A stretch of DNA of 64,000 bases from Mastigias papua (GCA_964019165.1 OZ025276.1:6571840-6635839); one strand, 5' to 3'. Positions 1-12,127 are shown, counted from the first letter of the stretch. Made by a program: numbers and translations. Notes: generated by a model from the sequence alone, not told the origin.

Positions 1-479
1 TATGAAGGTTTTCTCTGATATTATTAGTTTTCTTATCTGGCTACTTACAAGTAGACCTGGAATAGTTTTGCTTGCAAATAATGACATTTTAAAAGGAGCC
101 TCACTTTGGTAAAAAGCTATCCCCCATTACCTATATGGATTCTCTCCCAGGAATATTACCAAAGGCAGGACTTCTTCCACTAGTCATTGGCAGTTTGTAT
201 TTCAAACTTGATGATCTAAATAAGATCAATGATGCTCACTATACTTATTTGCCACTTCTTGCACATTTGCCTCAAGAAATGCTCAGAAGCTATTGTTTAC
301 TTTGGTAACAAGATATAAATGGTATTGCAGTCAAACAGTAGCTACAACATAAGTTCTTGTGGCTTCTGTTTATGCTGTTCTGCAGACTGTTTCTGCTATC
401 TATCCTCAACCTGACTAGTCATTTGCAGTCAACATTATCAGCATATACATACCAATAACTTTGCCTCTCTTTCAATCAG
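1..479. other. Intron of RSPH3, no exon seen
   Basis: No open frame here resembles the N-terminal part of RSPH3, and no other gene or repeat is visible. The segment ends in a pyrimidine-rich stretch and an AG at 478-479 that works as the acceptor of the first visible exon. Confidence 0.6.
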
Positions 480-875
480 CTGTTTGATTTTGACATTGAA
501 GTAAAGCCCATAATCGAAGTTCTTGTTGGCAAGACAGTAGAACAGGCTCTTCTGGAAGTTATGGAAGAAGAGGAATTAGCAAATCTGAGAGCCCAGCAAC
601 GCAGATTTGAAGAGCTACGCAATGCTGAGCTGGTAGAAACTCAAAGGCTGGAGGAACAGGAGAGGAGACATAGAGAAGAAAAACAGAGAAGAATGAGACA
701 ACAGTTGGATATACTGAAGAAAGAGAAAGAAACTAGTGATAAAATTGCTGCCAGGGCATTTGCACAAGTATGATGTTGTCATTGTGATTCCTTAATCAAA
801 TTTCCACATATGATCATATATATATTAGTAGCTTATTATGTAGCAAAACATACATACATACATACATACATATAC

Positions 876-967
<92 letters not shown>

Positions 968-2439
968 CATATATATATATATATATTTATATGTATATAT
1001 GTTTTGCTACATGATAAGCTACTATTTCTGTTGTGCTCTGTATAGCTTGGTCTTTTGTAAATCATTGGCTATCTCTTTGTTGTGGCAGTTAATGCACTGG
1101 AGTTGTTTAAATGAAGAGTAACTGTTTCATAGTTCAAAAATTCTATTAATTTATATTAGCTAATTTGCAGTATGTTGTCTCCTTCTATATAGTAATCCTA
1201 TTGCTTATCCCTTTCTCATAGCACAATTGATAATTAGTATTTGCTTTTTACACAGAGCTACTTGTCAGATTTGATACCTTCTGTTTTTGGAACGTTAAAT
1301 GAAAATGGTTATTTCTATGATCCTGTTGACAGAGGTAATTATTTATAAAAATTTTAATTTACTGTTGCGTAGGAAATGCTATTTCCCCTGTTGTTTGGAA
1401 AGACTTTTTATCATATTTTCAATAAGGTGCATTTTATTGCCTCTCTTTATTTGAAAGAAGATTTATGTGGTAGGCACTTTGCTTTGCCTTGTCTTTACCA
1501 GAGAGTGTTTCTGTTACAAAAATTTCTTTCCTGATCTTTCTTTAGAAATTTCCATATATACGAATGTTCCTTTTTGCAGTTAGAATACTGAGCTTTATGA
1601 TATTTGCATAACTATGAAATATTCAATATCTGTGTAGCACCTTATGAATGATTCAAAGATATGGAAATTTCTTGGTGGTATGTAGAGATATTATGGACTG
1701 GTTTACTGTAGCAATTGGCATTTAAAAGCACATAAAATGTATTTTTGCCTTATTTTTTACTCCTTTATTTGTATTCTAGATGTTGAAACATATTTCATGC
1801 CATGGTTAATGAACAGTGTCGCAGAAAAACTGGAGAAAGTTGCTCTTGTTCGAAGGATAGCAGACAGTAAGTCTTGTTCTTCTCTTCTCATCTATGATAA
1901 AAAGTGCTCTCGTCACATCTGTTGGCAGCCTCATTGCAGCAGATTTTATCATGGGCCCTCAGTTTTGACAAGTACAATACCTTTTGTTACGACTTTGCTA
2001 GATTGTCTACAGATTTTTTATAAGAAACTGAAAACAAGTTTGTGCGTAGTACAAACAATGATGACACTGGCAATATGTTCACGAATCCTTTCATTGCTTA
2101 GGTATTATCCGGGACGTCGTTATAACTCGACATAACGACTACACAAGACTAGATGAAGAAGTGGAAAACCGGATTCGAGCGGCTATAGAGGCTGCCCGTG
2201 TTGCAGCTGCGGAGAAAGAGCAGAAGGAAGCTCAGGCGCAACAAAATGATGCCATTGTTGAGGACCTGAACCAGGAAGCTAATGCGCCTACCACGGAAAC
2301 AGAAGGGGATGAAAAAGCGGAAAATGAGGAGGAAGAAGCTAAAGCAGATGATGACGAAGAAGAAGAAAATAAAGGTAATGAAGCAGAAGATGATGATGAT
2401 GGTGGAAATGCTGAAAAAGAAGAGGAAGATGAAGATTAG
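480..2439 (+). CDS. RSPH3: Radial spoke head protein 3, C-terminal exons (partial)
   Basis: Structural and A-kinase-anchoring component of the radial spokes of motile 9+2 cilia. Four coding exons are visible: 480-767, 1256-1334, 1780-1866 and 2102-2439 (stop TAG). All borders are GT-AG and the phases join without a break, giving 263 residues. The first exon starts [19 protein letters not shown] and continues into a charged coiled-coil helix ([20 protein letters not shown]), which is the conserved core of the family and includes the region known to bind PKA regulatory subunits. [12 protein letters not shown] and a PWLM motif follow. After about residue 200 the protein becomes an acidic E/D-rich tail, which differs from the vertebrate C-terminus. 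Human RSPH3 is longer; the N-terminal exons lie left of the window. Identity is sure; the exact tail is lineage-specific. Confidence 0.93.
845..1002. repeat. Compound microsatellite (CATA)n then (TA)n
   Basis: A short CATA run (about 846-875) passes into about 85 bp of pure TA (881-965) and a second shorter TA run. It lies in the RSPH3 intron between the exons ending at 767 and starting at 1256. Long YIYI reading frames on both strands are products of the repeat. Confidence 0.95.
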
Positions 2440-3859
2440 TCTCTGTATTCTTCCTAATCGTAATCTTAGCAAAAATGTACGCGTATTTCTAATGTATATG
2501 CATGGAGACGGTGACAATCGTCTTAACGGAAAGTGCAAAACATGAAGAGCAATCGAAATTTATTGAAATGATAATTTTCAAAGCCTGTTGTTTACTTATT
2601 CGGTGTATTGTAAATAATTACTATTAATGTGTATATCTACATCCATGACATTGTTCGTTGTTTTTTATTTCATAGCACGTTTAGAATAAATCTCAAGTTT
2701 TTAATTGAATCAGATCTCTGTACTAATATGCAGTTCGTTTATTTCGGTGGTGATTATATTCCGAATTATGAGAACATTGTTGCTTAGGAAGTTCAACTGG
2801 TCTACCACAGCTTGCAAGTTTATGTTCTGCCAGGCACGGACATTCTGTCTACCCACCAATTAATGGTGACTTAGTGACTTAGAAACATTTTTGAGTTGTT
2901 TGACTGCTGCCTGTGTCAAGTCATTCAATGTAAACATGAGCTGACTTATAAACTTGTAATCGGTCAGGCATTTTGTGCAGTCTTGCAAACAAGCTGCATT
3001 TTTCATGGACAATACGTACTGTTTATATAGGAATGTAATCTAAAAGAATGTCAAGACTCAGAATCGCTTAAACTTGAGAATAAATTAAGAGAATTGCATG
3101 AATCAAGCTTCATCAAGGGTTAAATATTTTGTTTATTTGAGTTTTCTTTAGACAATAAAACAAGCATCAACTGCACTTATCCAGTCTGGGCATCATGAAT
3201 GCCCAACATCGTAAAAATTTATGAATATTTTAAGAATATTCTTGGGCTCAAAATAAAAAAATTTTAAGAATACTAAGGTTCAGCGAAAAATTAGATATTC
3301 TTATTAACAAGTGTATATAGTGTAGTTGCATTGAACCAGCCTGCGCGGAACAGCTGTCAGTGGCAAGCAAGTTTAGTATATATTAGATAAATGCTGTTTC
3401 TCACCCTTGAAGATTAGAGCATGGCTTTACAATGAAGGCAATAACATACCATTGAATGAAGGCGACTTCAGGTTCAAAAGAGGCTGAAGTACTATGGTAA
3501 CGTTTTGGATGTCGATGTGTAGTTCGAATGTGATGATTTTAAGGAAGTTGGGTGCAATGCAACTTTTTGAATGAGCATGATTACTATAGACATATCGAGA
3601 CTCGCATTGCTCCTGAAATCATGGTCCTGTATACGCCCATAGCTGGAGGTTGCGCATTATCCTTGCAAATTGGACACGTTGGTTAGTAAGGATGAATAGA
3701 TAAGAGCTAGATGGAAAGATTCAGCTCAAAAGACAACAAATTTTTAATAGTACAGTATGCGTAAGTCATACAGATATTAAACGTTTTTCTTATTACTGGT
3801 CGTTTTAAGGGGTATATGTTCCCATATTCCCTGTTAACTCTGTTTGTTCCCCAGTTCTA
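2440..3859. other. RSPH3 3'UTR then unannotated intergenic DNA
   Basis: The first ~250 bp is 3'UTR. The rest is AT-rich with no reading frame, RNA gene or clear repeat that I can support. The dispersed repeat shared with 52-53.5 kb starts near 3860. Confidence 0.5.
2685..2690 (+). terminator. Polyadenylation signal of RSPH3 (AATAAA)
   Basis: Canonical AATAAA 246 bp after the RSPH3 stop codon, followed by a T-rich stretch. It is the first such hexamer downstream of the stop. Confidence 0.6.
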
Positions 3860-5220
3860 TTTAGCGAATCCTCATGTTCTCCGCAGTTTTGCAGGCATTT
3901 TTAAACTGATGGTCAGTAGTTAACTTATCCACATCTTCTTGTTTTAGCCAGCAGCAGGGGAGTAAAATAACAGGAAATGCGTTTAACATAAATATACCTT
4001 AAGCAAACTCTATGATGTAGCAATACACCAACCAAGCTACTTCTAAATTTTATTGTAGCAATGACTCTTAGCACGAGTAGCAATTAAGGGTAACTATTTA
4101 TAGAATTGAGAATTCAGCATCATTTTCAGACATTTTTGGAAGAAGAGTCTTGGTTCTGCAAAATAAATTTGCAAAAGGATAGGAATCCCGGGGTATAAAT
4201 TTTGTTGAAGTCTTCATTAATGAACTTAAAATTATAGAGAACTGGCGGGATCAACGTCATATTTAAACTATGAGACGACAACCTCTCACCATGTTGCAAA
4301 AATTGTCTTGGTCTGGTGTCTACTTATGAAACCCCCTGTTTGAGCATAGAGATGCACCAATTCTTGATAGAAAACGGCCGATCAATTCACTGGTATTCGT
4401 GAAGAAACTCCAATAACTGTTATTGCACTTCTGGAGGAATATAACTTACAATAGTTCCAAAATATTAGGGGGAGGGGGTATTTGCCTGCTAATGCAAATA
4501 CGTGGCTCCCCTTTGCATGTTAGCTATTGGGAAGATGTGAGGTAAGATCAAAAGCGAAATTAGGACTGACTGGGTGTTATGCAGCTATGTGTTACAGTCC
4601 TTCTGAAGAGTATTCAAAAATGAGAAACAGCTCAAGTTAAGCCCCGTCGCACACTGCAGATTTTTGTCTTTCAAAGACGGTGTTTGTTTTTCGTCTTTCC
4701 AGGACATAAAAATCTGCCGTTTACGATAGACCAGATGATTGTCTATCAAAGATTTTCTTTGAAATTATGCATGTTGAATCTCGAAGATTGTCTTTCAATG
4801 ACAAAAATTGTCCCCTTTGGGTACTGCATACAGCAGATGTTTATGTCCTTCAAAGACCAAAGCCAAAGATCTTCTTTGACAGGCAAAAATATGCTGTGTG
4901 TGATGGGCTTTACCTATTTTGGTGATAGAGAGCCATACTGGCTAAGCATTACGGTTTCCAACAAATCGGTTGACGGCAAAGCCGTTTTGCGTTTGAAAGA
5001 TGGTTAGGTAGTGCCCAAGGATTATCTTTGGTAGAGAGACAAAAACTTTGAGGTGCGATGTGCAGGGGGGGGGGCAATAGAAGCTTCACTTTCACTTCAA
5101 CTCAACTTTTATTTTGAAATTCGACCAGATATCTTATAAAACTCCTTGAAAGCTGTTTCAAGGAAAACACTTTCCTTGATCCCTGGAGTCGAAGTCCCCT
5201 TGTTCCATTTAATGTTGGCT
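3860..5220. repeat. Dispersed repeat C, copy 1
   Basis: It is collinear with 52165-53500. Shared landmarks in the same order include TCCTCATGTTC, GAATTCAGCATC, TATAGAGATGCA, GGGGGTATTT, CGTGGCTCC, AATGAGAAACA, ACCTATTTT, GAGAGCCA, AGGTAGTGCCC and CTTGATCCCTGGA. The copies are old, with many substitutions and indels. No terminal repeats or coding capacity are visible, so the class is unknown. Copy 1 contains a 270-bp insertion (4640-4909) that copy 2 lacks. Confidence 0.75.
4640..4909. mobile_element. Harbinger-like MITE with TTA target duplication
   Basis: A 270-bp non-coding element with imperfect terminal inverted repeats: left AGCCCCGTCGCACACTGCAG, right (read inward on the minus strand) AGCCCATCACACACAGCATA. 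The repeats extend inward through TTTTTG and CTTTCAAAGA-type blocks, so most of the element can fold back. TTA is duplicated at 4637-4639 and 4910-4912. The paralogous repeat at 53083-53086 has the unoccupied sequence. A TTA duplication suits PIF/Harbinger; the family call is inferred, the insertion itself is directly supported. Confidence 0.82.
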
Positions 5221-5610
5221 ATGTTCCCTCGCTCTCTGGATATATTTTGTATGGCCCCTGTTTTCAGGAACAGGCCTGGAACCCCTAAATGGCCCTCCTT
5301 ATTATCTTGAGGATCAAATTCTAAAAAACTGATAAGTAGCATTGAAACTGGACCAAATTGCATCAGAAAGATACAGAAATAGTCCGTATAGTGCAAGGCT
5401 TGCAAGCACAGCGTAGGCAATGTTCCATGCTTGAATTGATCGTGCTGCATAGAGCCACTTTCAATAGGAAATTGTGTGTTTCCTTTGTCTTTTGAAGACA
5501 TTCTGTGGTCAAATTGCAAAGTGAGAGAAATGATTTCTCTTAGTTTTCAGAAGGGGACTCGGACCTAAATTCGCACCAGTCCCCTAATATCCTACTCGTG
5601 TCGCATGGAT
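5221..5610. other. Upstream region of RPL13A
   Basis: Non-coding sequence between repeat copy 1 and the RPL13A start. A minus-strand open frame (5109-5519) overlaps the repeat and resembles no known protein. I see no TATA box; ribosomal protein genes often lack one. Confidence 0.4.
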
Positions 5611-5624
5611 CTTTCTTTCCCCTA
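5611..5624 (+). promoter_or_regulatory. Candidate 5'TOP transcription start tract of RPL13A
   Basis: The pyrimidine run CTTTCTTTCCCCT lies 18-31 bases before the ATG at 5642. Metazoan ribosomal protein mRNAs start at a C within such a tract and are translationally controlled by mTOR/LARP1. Position and composition fit; the exact start site is inferred. Confidence 0.6.
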
Positions 5625-5641
5625 CTGTAGCCGAATTCAAA

Positions 5642-6928
5642 ATGGCCTTTGAAAAGGTAATAAGACCACTGGCACTATTATAGTATCCATCTTGTAGGGA
5701 GGATGTCCTGGTTTCTAACTATTTATTTACCTTTTGCAAGAGATCTTTGATAGGAATCATGTAGTTGCCTGTCTAGTGTATACTTGTTCATTACAGCGTT
5801 AAAATGGGTGGCTTGAGTTGTTAATGTTAATGGTCACTATTTGAAAATACGCGTGTACTTTTATACGAACGATGCTGTTGGTACTATAAAGGTTCTCCAG
5901 TATGCTGGCTATTTTTGTCTAAATTAACTTCTCGTGTGAATGACCGTGGTGGAACTCGTGGCGTTGTCAAGGTCTCTGAGGCCTGTTCAATAAATTTCAT
6001 GAAGAAAGGTCGTCAGGCAATTTCTTCCTCATATCAGAGCACTTATTACAACACATTACAGGGTGTTATTGTGATTTACTATGTTGTCTTCAAATAAAAT
6101 ATTCAGGGACTTATTATTATGGTTATGTTTCATTCTCTTGCTACCTTGATTGCAAACATTCAGAACTCAACTGAATAGACAGTTTATGAACTAGGCGATC
6201 CAATGAGTCTAAGCTTTTGTAAATGGCAGAAAGTGTAGAAATTATTCACCTGATGGCATATTAACATATGGAGAACTTTCTCATTAATTAACTTACCTAT
6301 CAAGAGCTCCTCCTTTAGCTGATTCTCCTGCATGCAATATATTTGACTCCTCTTTTTATCTGTTTAGTTTATTGATTCATCAAGATCATTATGTTTTGTA
6401 TCTATCCTACTTCTTTTTTGTCTTTGAATTGTTTGTCAATAAATCAGGAATTGACTTGAACTGTTCTTTAGCATTGTTGGGTTTATTCACCTAAGTATTT
6501 CACTATTTTAGTTAAAACTGTTATTTACTGTCTGTGTTGAGTTGAAGATTAAAATCCATTAGGTTTTGTTAGCAGCAGCATGCTGTAATTTTAGGTCATT
6601 TCACATTGACTTCATAATCATCACATAATCATTTCAGGTTGTTGTAATTGATACTTCTGGCCATCTGCTTGGCCGCCTTGCCTCAATTATTGCAAAGGCA
6701 ATTCTTCAGGGTCAAAGGATTGTAGCAGTAAGATGTGAAGACATCAACATCAGTGGCAATTTCTACAGGAATAAGCTGAAGTATTTAGAATACTTAAGAA
6801 AGAGAATGAACACCAAGCCATCAAGGGGGCCTTACCATTTCAGAGCTCCAAGCAGAATTCTCTTCAAGACAGTGAGAGGTATGTAGGACACATTAATATA
6901 TTTGAATTTTTTATATAGAAACACACAC

Positions 6929-7011
<83 letters not shown>

Positions 7012-7440
7012 CATTTGTCTGGGACATTAAGAGGTTGCATAGTGTTTTTGTAATGTCACCAGCTAGATTGACAGTGTCTTTATAGTATGGCATACAAATG
7101 CTTTGATGAAGTGCAGTTGATTGATGATAGTGCGCTATATTGGGCTATGGCCATATGTTAGGCCATGGTACTGGTTTTCAGATTCTAATACTGCCATGCA
7201 AAACTTGTTTTTTCTGCCACTGTGATAGGCCAGTTCCTTGAGAATCAATACGTGAAACAAAATGCATATTATTAAAAGTTACTAGTTTTGTCTTTCTAGT
7301 ACTGCAGAATGACTGTGATGCATCACTTCCTCAAAATCCAATACTTTAGAACAAATGCCAGATTAGCCGGCAGTACTAGTATTGCATTTCTAGTAATATG
7401 GAGTAGCAGAAGGCTCCTGTTTATACTTAGAGTGTTATAC

Positions 7441-7535
<95 letters not shown>

Positions 7536-8422
7536 CACATATACATATACATATACATATATGTATTAAACGCTCTTAGAAAGGTAGCATAAGATTGTAT
7601 GATGTTACATTATATCTATTAGGAATTGAAATGTAGAGCCGCATACTGAGTAACAACCTTGTTGTAACTTGCTCAGATCTGTCTGTATGTTATATTCTTG
7701 ACCTCATATTCACAGATGAACATGTAGTTAGAAGAAGTATATAGATGTACTTTTGCTATTTAAAGACCTAATAGTAACATCATTCTTTGTGATTTTCCCA
7801 TTTATCCGACAATTTCAAGTGCATGCAGTTTTCTATTTTTGATAACCTCCTTTCCAGGCATGATTCCACACAAGACAAAGAGAGGCATGGAAGCACTGAA
7901 CAGATTGAAAGTTTTTGAAGGTATTCCACCAGCTTACATGAAAACTAAGAGAATGGTTGTCCCTGCAGCCTTACGGGTTATTAAGTTGAAACCAGGAAGG
8001 AAGGTAGGTGATGAATTGTGCCTCTTCATTCTTTCTTATGATTGTCAAAGGCTGTTTAATGACTTTGTGTCCTACTCCCCATTTTATAGTACATACTGTT
8101 TAAAGGTACACTTGCTTATGCCTGATTGTGCCTCTCCCAGTCTATTTTATGTGTTCAGAACTTCTTGAAAGGAATATTATAACTTCAAATCAAAATTTGT
8201 TGAACCTCTTTTGATTAGTGTGAAGTAGTGCAGAGCTTAGCTTAGCAATAATACCAACTGTGGATTCAGGTTTGATTCAACTCTCTAGGGCCTTTCACAT
8301 GATGTATGCATGGTTCTGTCAGTTCAATTCTTGTGTGATTTTCATGAGATCCTATGACCTCAGCTTTAATGACTACCTCTATATCATGTGCACACTTAAT
8401 AAATACAATATTTGCTTATATA

Positions 8423-8477
<55 letters not shown>

Positions 8478-10812
8478 CAGAGATGATACGCAAAAGCACA
8501 ACAATTGCTTTAAGTTTGCAAAACATGTTTTGGATCTTGCTCAACCCATCTTCAGTTGCTAAATACTAAATTATGGGGTAATAGAACATACTAACAATGT
8601 TGTAGAATCAATCACAGTTGTAACGAAAAATGGCTTGAATTGAGAAAAGAACAAAAACATTAGATAACTATACTTTTTTTATAAGAAAAAAGTTTATAAG
8701 AAAATGAGGCTCAAATGGCCAAAATCTTAAGAAAATCCTAGGAAAATCATAAGGCTCTAGTTCAAGAAAATGCTAAGAAAATTACAGTTCATCTTCTTCA
8801 CATGCCAGAAATTGATATTGGCTCATTTTTGCAAACTCTCGTACAAAGATCGAGACTTATTGTGGCCCAACAAATACAGAGTAGACTGTTTCGGCCAGTT
8901 TTTTCCTTCAGAAGTTCAGAAAATCTTAAGAAAATCTCAGCCTCAAATTCGTGAAAAGTTAAGAAAATTGAGCCTCAGGAAAAAAGTGTTTTTCTTTTAA
9001 AAAATAGGTGTACTAGAACGTTATGGAGAAATTGTAATGCTGGACCTGTTTATTTAAGTCAGGTCCCTCCCATAGGATATGCATAGCTTCCTAAATTTTC
9101 CACTCACAGTAGTACTTCTGCACCATCTGAAAATAGTGATACTCTCTATTTTAAGCTACAATATCTTCCTTTTTCCAGTTTTGCCCAGCGTAAAGTTCAC
9201 ACATTAATCGAGAGATATTGCAGTAACCTCACAATTAAACTGGTATTGTCTTCCTTCAAGATTAAAATCCTAATAAAAGTAAAAGATTCTGTGCCTAGAT
9301 CTCTCAATTCTTGTGTTGTTTCTTCTGTTCTTTTCAATATCCTATTTCCTGTATCAAAACAGTGTCACTCCCTATCCTTTCTCCTTTGGTTCCATTCTGT
9401 TTGTTTCTGACTTCCAAATGGAACCTATGCTGTTGTGAACCCAAAGAGCACAGAGACCAGTTCCAGTCTGGAACAGTTCCAACAGTTCTCATGTAAATGC
9501 CAGACCTATCCATGCCAGTTTCAAAACTGCTCCATTTGGAACCATATTATTTGGCTCTGTGTAAACAGGTTGTATTGTTATTCAGTTTCCGCAGGTTGGG
9601 AAACAGGGGTGTAGAGTAAAGGACCTTGACTGCACTGTTGACCAGCTGAAAATAATTATATATATATATATTTATATATGTTTTGTATTACTTCCTTAAG
9701 TCTGTTCCATATAACTTTTCTATATACTCTGTACACATTGTTTATTATAGTGGTGTCATTTATTTTGCTTATTACCAAATGTGGGTTACTTAGTTTTGTA
9801 GATTGGGGCGTCTCTCACATGAAGTTGGTTGGAAGTACCAGGATGTGGTGAAGACCCTTGAAGAGAAACGCAAAGCTAGAGCTGCCTTGTATTATGGAAC
9901 AAAGAAAGGCCTTGAGGTATTCTTTTTTCTATGTGTTCTCTCAGAAATAGAAATTTTTAGCATGCATTTTTTTAATTGTTATTGCAGATTAATGTCACAA
10001 TCTCTGTTGTGACTATGGCAGGGGACTTTCTTTACTCTGGCAGGCTGTCTTACCCTCTTTTTCCTTTCCAGGATCCTGCAACTTATCTTTGTATAAATCT
10101 ATTATTAACAACCTTGATTATCTCTCTTTTTTCTTAGCCTTTGTGTCTTTGTTTTCTCAATAACTTTCACCAATATAGCAAACAAAAAACTAGGACATGT
10201 CTGGTAGCAGCATATACTGTTGAATTATTTTATCTTCTGTAGATAATTATTATCATTATTATTCTATGTATATAAATATTTGATTAAGTAACTTTTTCCA
10301 TGTGGTTTGATTTAGTGCATGAATAATTTCCATCTTTTGCTGTTAAATTATCCTTGATTGTTATTTGAAATTTTCTTTACTGCAAATGATCAGATTGATT
10401 GACTGTTATTAAGTTTCATCTGCCAATTCATCTCTATGTACACTAACCATGAACATGGAAACTGAAGCTTTCCATTTGCTTTCATGTTGTTGGAAAGTAG
10501 TTATCTTTTTGTGTATACCTAACCTCAGAATTGGCCGTCTGCAGTTTCCTCTTTTAAGTACCTAGCGCTTTCCCACTTCAAACTATATCTGATATTTGTT
10601 CTGCTGTCATAATAAAACATATACCAGGTAGATGTTTATATCACTTTTTGTAAAGTTTTGATAAATAAATGCCATGTTTGTAAAGCTGTTGGTACTGACT
10701 TGCAGTCTATGGAGTTTTCCTTTCTTTGTAGCGATTGAAAGCCAAGGCAGAAAGTGAGAAGGCAGCTGAACTTAAAGAGGTCAATAAAACACTGGCACAA
10801 TATGGCTATTAA
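5642..10812 (+). CDS. RPL13A: 60S ribosomal protein L13a (uL13), complete
   Basis: Component of the large ribosomal subunit. Five coding exons: 5642-5656, 6638-6878, 7858-8003, 9794-9916 and 10732-10812 (TAA). They join in frame to 201 residues (human protein 203). Exon 1 codes only MAFEK. Exon 2 gives [20 protein letters not shown] and later [14 protein letters not shown]; exon 3 gives the HKTKRG and [12 protein letters not shown] blocks; exon 4 gives the [13 protein letters not shown] block; exon 5 a short basic tail. At exon 4 two AGs compete: the upstream one (9792-9793) restores FCRLGRLSH in frame, while the one at 9800-9801 would break the frame. Introns hold CA and TA microsatellites. 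In vertebrates this gene hosts C/D snoRNAs; I could not identify any here. Confidence 0.97.
6920..7005. repeat. (CA)n microsatellite
   Basis: About 86 bp of CA dinucleotides with one G interruption near the left end, 41 bp after the RPL13A exon 2 donor. Confidence 0.97.
7443..7563. repeat. (TA)n microsatellite with CATATA tail
   Basis: About 85 bp of TA followed by ACATAT/ATACAT hexamer variants, in RPL13A intron 2. Confidence 0.97.
8432..8471. repeat. (TA)n microsatellite
   Basis: About 40 bp of TA in RPL13A intron 3, just before the Penelope-like motif at 8519-8558. Confidence 0.95.
8519..8558 (-). other. Degenerate Penelope-type hammerhead-like motif, locus 1
   Basis: On the minus strand: CTGAAGA, one spacer base, stem GGGTT/GATCC around loop GAGCAA, then AAAAC where GAAAC is expected. 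The surroundings (ATATATCAGA before, ACATGTTTTG/ATCTTCAGTTG within) match the locus at 32684-32722, so the two are copies of one repeat. Penelope-like retroelements are known to carry hammerhead motifs; activity is unlikely here because the conserved G is lost. Confidence 0.45.
8660..9000. repeat. AAGAAAAT-rich segment with inverted TGAGGCTCAA
   Basis: TGAGGCTCAA (8705-8714) and its inverse (8968-8977) enclose a stretch with many CTTAAGAAAAT-like units. It could be a decayed fold-back element in RPL13A intron 3. No target duplication was found. Confidence 0.3.
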
Positions 10813-12121
10813 TTATGAAAAATGTATATCAATTCCGAAAAGTGATCTCTTGTTATTCTCAGGCCCTTTTTCAATTCATCCCCAGTGCAGTTGTGTATGT
10901 GACAGCACATGTATGTTTCCTTGATTTTGTAACATGTACGAAATATGTTGGCACAGTGCGACTTGTAGTGTAGGTCTGCTCTGGTTATTGACTTTGAACT
11001 GTTGCAAAGTGTTATGCAGATTGGGGTCAGAGTAAATTGGTTGCTGGTAGATGTACAGTTGAGGAATAGGATGGGATAAAATATTTCAGACGATTTTGGT
11101 TAGATTTGCATTGACTAGCAGTAGAAAAGCTTTAGTAGAAGGGATTGAGTAGACAAGGTAACTCGTATACTGCATCAGCAGAGCCACCACACATTTTTTA
11201 TAAGAAACCAGTTTATAACAAACCTGGTACTGGACACTCTGAACTTAAGAAACTTTTAGAACTACTGGGAATGATCTGAGAAAGCTAAGAACTTTCTGTG
11301 TCATCTTTCACAGTTTCGGAAACCCCGATTATCCTCCACGGATTTAGCAAGTTTCCACTACATTATGCTTTATGAGCTAAGCCTGATGGGCACTACAAAA
11401 GATCATGTTGTCCATTTTGCTTTCGTTGTCACTGTAATTATTTCCATGGACTTCCGAAAAAAGCGTTTAAATGTTTAAGTGTTGAGCTAACATCCCATCC
11501 TTTAGATACATATTTTGATCATGGAGCAAGTAGTTTTAGCCTTGGATCTTGAAAGTGAAGGGAAAAGGATTGGAGACTCTGGAAGGCTGCTAGGAGGCAG
11601 AATATCAACTTAACTTGTGATGATAAGTGATCACTTGCCAACTTGAGAATGGAAATAGTGCTGCTAGAGATTGTTAGTGACTATAGTTACCTACACCTTA
11701 CGTTTTTGTAATTATTTTATCGACGAGCAATCGACTGGTGTATAATTTATGGGTATAGCCCACCCCCCCCCCCTGTTGTCCCTGTGAGGTACATAACCGT
11801 GCTAGTGCTAAAGAGAACGTCTTGATAATTGCCAGCTACTTGTTCGAAGCACTTACAGATGATGGATCCAGTAAGTAGCAGTTCAGGAGAGGTGAGTCAT
11901 GCCAGCTACTGCTACATGCCGCACGACAGTGCAAGAAGGCATTTTGGTATTAACTTTGAGGAGCGGTATGTCCCCATTGAAAATGTGCCTGGATACCACT
12001 TGTGTTACAGGAAAATATGACGGGACTTTTCAGTGGTTCCTGACAATTTACATCTCCCAAGCATGAACATATTAATGCGATCAGAGAAGACTGGAAAGTA
12101 AAATGCAAGAAATATCGTATG
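10813..12121. other. Intergenic region between RPL13A and the NUPR1-like gene
   Basis: No AATAAA close to the RPL13A stop and no recognisable gene. A homopolymer C run lies at 11763-11773. An ATG at 11862 followed by 30 bases and GTGAGT could be a first exon but has no partner that I can identify. Confidence 0.4.
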
Positions 12122-12127
12122 TTTATT
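12122..12127 (-). terminator. Candidate polyadenylation signal of the NUPR1-like gene
   Basis: AATAAA read on the minus strand (TTTATT on plus), 319 bp past the stop codon. It is the nearest canonical hexamer on that strand. Confidence 0.4.

Noticed and set aside
5109..5519. 136-codon minus-strand frame
   Set aside because: It lies largely in repeat C, has no recognisable motif, and the homologous part of copy 2 is not open.
11862..11891. Possible first exon MMDPVSSSSGE with a GTGAGT donor
   Set aside because: No downstream exon joins it to a known protein, and PDXK already has its own conserved start at 15893.
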